Shown piece by piece: positions 62,152 through 64,000 of a DNA stretch of 64,000 nucleotides. This DNA is from Oscillospiraceae bacterium (GTDB lineage Bacteria > Bacillota > Clostridia > Oscillospirales > Acutalibacteraceae), in NCBI GenBank assembly GCA_029012445.1, contig JAQXMC010000004.1:1-64000 (forward strand). The letters are read 5' to 3'. The stretch's first letter is position 1; each line of letters starts with the position of its first letter. The translations under genes were made by a program, and so were the position numbers. Below the pieces are notes generated by a model, which was given only the letters and a program-made list of their open reading frames with translations, ran no database searches and was not told the DNA's origin.

Positions 62152-63510
62152 TCAGTTTTTCAGGCTGTGCATCGGAGCGGGTATTCTTCCGCCGCGCATT
62201 ATAAATTCATCTGAACAGGCCGGGTTGACAGGCATGACGGGAGCCGAGCCCAGCAGTCCGCCGAATTCAACCGTGTCGCCGACCTTCTTCCCGGGAGCGG
62301 GGATAAGTCTCACGGCAGTGGTCTTGCAGTTAACAACGCCTATTGCGGCTTCGTCGGCGATTATGGCACTTATTGTTTCTGCGCTCGTGTCGCCGGGAAC
62401 GGCTATCATATCGAGTCCGACCGAGCAGACGCAGGTCATAGCCTCGAGCTTTTCGATTGAAAGAGAGCCGCTCTGAACGGCGCAGATCATTCCCTCGTCC
62501 TCACTGACGGGAATAAACGCGCCCGAAAGTCCGCCGACATGATTGCTCGCCATGACTCCGCCTTTTTTGACGGCGTCGTTGAGAAGAGCGAGAGCCGCCG
62601 TTGTTCCGTGAGCGCCGCAGCTTTCGAGTCCCATTTCCTCAAGAATCCTGGCAACGCTGTCGCCCTTGGCCGGAGTCGGAGCGAGGGAAAGGTCAATTAT
62701 TCCGAACGGTACCCCGAGTCTCTGCGAGGCCTCCTGCGCCACAAGCTGGCCCATTCGGGTTATCTTGAAGGCTGTCTTTTTTATTGTTTCAGCCACGACA
62801 TCGAACGGCTCGCCCCGACAGGATTTTAGCGCGTGGTGAACAACGCCCGGGCCGCTGACGCCGACATTTATGACGCATTCAGGCTCGCCGACGCCGTGAA
62901 AAGCGCCCGCCATGAAGGGATTATCTTCGACCGCATTGGCAAAAACGACAAGCTTCGCGCATCCAAAGCCACCCGAATCGGCTGTTTTTTCTGCGGTCTG
63001 TTTGATAATTTTTCCCATGAGGGCGACTGCGTCCATATTTATTCCCGACTTTGTTGAAGCGACGCAGACCGACGAACAGACGCGTTCTGTTGAGGCGAGA
63101 GCCTCCGGGATAGATCTGATGAGGTTCAGGTCGCCGTTTGAAAAGCCCTTGTTCACCAACGCCGAAAAGCCGCCGATGAAATTGACTCCGCAGGTCTCGG
63201 CCGCTTTATCGAGAGCGACGGCGATCGGAGAATAGTCGCTTTCGGAGCATGAAGCGCCGACAATAGCTATCGGTGTGACCGAAATCCGCTTGTTGACTAT
63301 CGGAATACCGAACTCTTTTTCAATCTGTTCTCCGACCTTAACGAGATTTTCGGCTTTATGAGTTATTTTATCATATATTTTATCGGCAACGGCAGCCGTG
63401 CTTCCGGCGCAGCAATCGAGCAGTGAAATTCCCATTGTTATGGTCCTGACATCGAGGTGCTGATTGTCGATCATATCGAGAGTGCTGATGATATCCTGAG
63501 CGTTAAACAT
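62152..63510 (-). CDS. UPF0210 family protein (DUF711/PFL-like)
   Basis: 452 residues, typical for UPF0210: DILSTLxMI-type start ([30 protein letters not shown]), [28 protein letters not shown], and [16 protein letters not shown]. The family has a fold like glycyl-radical formate-lyase proteins but no glycyl-radical motif; function unknown. Always near an ACT-domain gene, as here, nine bases upstream, so an amino-acid-regulated role is inferred. Confidence 0.93.
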   Translation of the reverse strand: MFNAQDIISTLDMIDNQHLDVRTITMGISLLDCCAGSTAAVADKIYDKITHKAENLVKVGEQIEKEFGIPIVNKRISVTPIAIVGASCSESDYSPIAVALDKAAETCGVNFIGGFSALVNKGFSNGDLNLIRSIPEALASTERVCSSVCVASTKSGINMDAVALMGKIIKQTAEKTADSGGFGCAKLVVFANAVEDNPFMAGAFHGVGEPECVINVGVSGPGVVHHALKSCRGEPFDVVAETIKKTAFKITRMGQLVAQEASQRLGVPFGIIDLSLAPTPAKGDSVARILEEMGLESCGAHGTTAALALLNDAVKKGGVMASNHVGGLSGAFIPVSEDEGMICAVQSGSLSIEKLEAMTCVCSVGLDMIAVPGDTSAETISAIIADEAAIGVVNCKTTAVRLIPAPGKKVGDTVEFGGLLGSAPVMPVNPACSDEFIMRGGRIPAPMHSLKN

Positions 63511-63519
63511 GGCGTCACC

Positions 63520-63789
63520 TCAGACTCTGTGCATGAGGGTGAAGATATCTTCCCTCTGAGTGTGGATAACGAGGCCCATCTCATTGCCGAGGAGCTTCAG
63601 CTCGTCTGACAGCCGGGTGATATCCTTTTTGCACTTTTCAAGGTCGATCAGCATGGACATGGTGAAAAAGTCCTGCATAACGGTCTGGCTGATATCCAGA
63701 ATATTCACGTCGTTATCGCCGAGAAGAGTGCAAACTCTGGCGATGATCTTAGTTGTGTCCTTGCCGGTAACGGTCACTATTGCTTTCAT
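63520..63789 (-). CDS. ACT-domain protein (UPF0237)
   Basis: 89 residues, a single ACT domain (KAIVTVTGKDTTKIIARVCTLLGDNDVNILDISQTVMQDFFTM), similar to the N-terminal half of GcvR. It binds a small ligand, usually an amino acid. First gene of the pair with UPF0210, ATG behind GGGAGATC, with a promoter at 63824-63851. Confidence 0.94.
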   Translation of the reverse strand: MKAIVTVTGKDTTKIIARVCTLLGDNDVNILDISQTVMQDFFTMSMLIDLEKCKKDITRLSDELKLLGNEMGLVIHTQREDIFTLMHRV

Positions 63790-63823
63790 GTTGATCTCCC
63801 TTTCTGAAACCGGTATTTATATA

Positions 63824-63851
63824 ATTATATTGTATTTTCCCGAAAAGTCAA
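63824..63851 (-). promoter_or_regulatory. Promoter of the ACT-UPF0210 operon
   Basis: Minus strand TTGACT (63851-63846), 16 bases, TATAAT (63829-63824), 34 bases before the ATG. Confidence 0.7.
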
Positions 63852-63930
63852 CCTTGAACAGGCGGCCGGCAGGAAAAAATCGGAGCTTCGCAAGGTACGG
63901 TTACGGCTTGCGCGGCAAGGGGAACAAAAC

Positions 63931-63956
63931 GAAACGGACGCAGATGCGTCCGTTTC
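63931..63956 (-). terminator. Terminator of the gene cut by the right edge
   Basis: GAAACGGACGC and GCGTCCGTTTC form a perfect 11-bp stem around AGAT; GTTTTG follows on the minus strand. Confidence 0.75.
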
Positions 63957-63971
63957 ATTTTCTGTCTTATT

Positions 63972-64000
63972 TTACTTTCCGAAGTTGAAAAGGTTCTTGA
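63972..64000 (-). CDS. C-terminal end of a gene cut by the window edge
   Basis: Reading the minus strand from the edge gives ..KNLFNFGK and a TAA stop at 63974-63972, followed 16 bases on by a good terminator. Nine codons are too few for a name. The frame is chosen because the stop sits just before the terminator. Confidence 0.4.

Noticed and set aside
1..64000. tRNA, rRNA, CRISPR arrays and insertion sequences
   Set aside because: I looked for T-arm motifs, regular short repeats with spacers and transposase motifs on both strands and saw none.

Overview
The window looks like chromosomal DNA from an anaerobic, spore-forming Gram-positive bacterium of the class Clostridia, probably an Oscillospiraceae/Ruminococcaceae-type gut lineage. 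The grounds are the spore germination protein YpeB, a SpoIID-type domain, a class B sortase, lipoproteins with short lipoboxes, strong GGAGG ribosome binding sites, TTGACA/TATAAT promoters, an oxygen-sensitive class III ribonucleotide reductase, formate-tetrahydrofolate ligase and the rpmH-rnpA-yidD-yidC-khpB block. The lineage is an inference; no rRNA or tRNA gene is present to confirm it. I saw no mobile element, phage gene or CRISPR array. Coding density is high and about 55 genes are supported, two of them cut by the window edges.

Layout. 1-5.1 kb (minus): a partial lipoprotein, an EF-G paralogue and ypeB. 5.2-13.5 kb (plus): one tightly packed run from a strong promoter, with cysteine desulfurase, thiI (tRNA 4-thiouridine), a CinA C-terminal deamidase, sortase B, a membrane-anchored protein whose SpoIID domain is in circularly permuted order, and a GPH sugar symporter. 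13.7-21.3 kb (minus): an FAD oxidoreductase, the rpmH-rnpA-yidD-yidC-khpB cluster, a second GPH symporter, an SGNH hydrolase and a short CDF transporter. 21.4-29.1 kb (plus): a secreted zinc-type lipase, a methyltransferase, then a two-component system followed by a VTC-domain, DUF4956 and CotH-kinase operon. 29.3-32.1 kb: a small Cys-containing protein and an amino-acid ABC importer. 32.3-40.4 kb (minus): a carbohydrate ABC importer with 4-alpha-glucanotransferase and a large TIM-barrel-type glycosidase. 40.8-47.5 kb (minus): fhs, a zinc-ribbon membrane protein, trxB, nrdD (with a fused redoxin domain), nrdG and a 40-residue peptide gene. 47.8-52 kb (plus): MarR regulator and a heterodimeric ABC exporter. 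52-64 kb: envelope and surface genes (small lipoprotein, undecaprenyl-phosphate sugar transferase, large surface protein, N-acetylmuramoyl-L-alanine amidase, GHL10 glycosidase lipoprotein), a P-loop NTPase, two small proteins, and the UPF0210/ACT pair.

Most interesting. (1) The response regulator promoter and the VTC promoter share the same pair of TTCAA(T/G) direct repeats 11 bp apart, at nearly the same distance from the -10, so the two-component system probably controls itself and the VTC-DUF4956-CotH operon. This envelope-associated module of unknown function is the best candidate for an under-described system. (2) SpoIID-like domain in permuted order. (3) Class III ribonucleotide reductase carrying its own CPNC redoxin domain, close to trxB, with tandem NrdR-like boxes 32 bp apart at both nrdD and nrdG. 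(4) A 40-residue amphipathic peptide with its own promoter, ribosome binding site and terminator. (5) A possible structured RNA at 32.17-32.33 kb. All calls are from reading the sequence; no database search was run.
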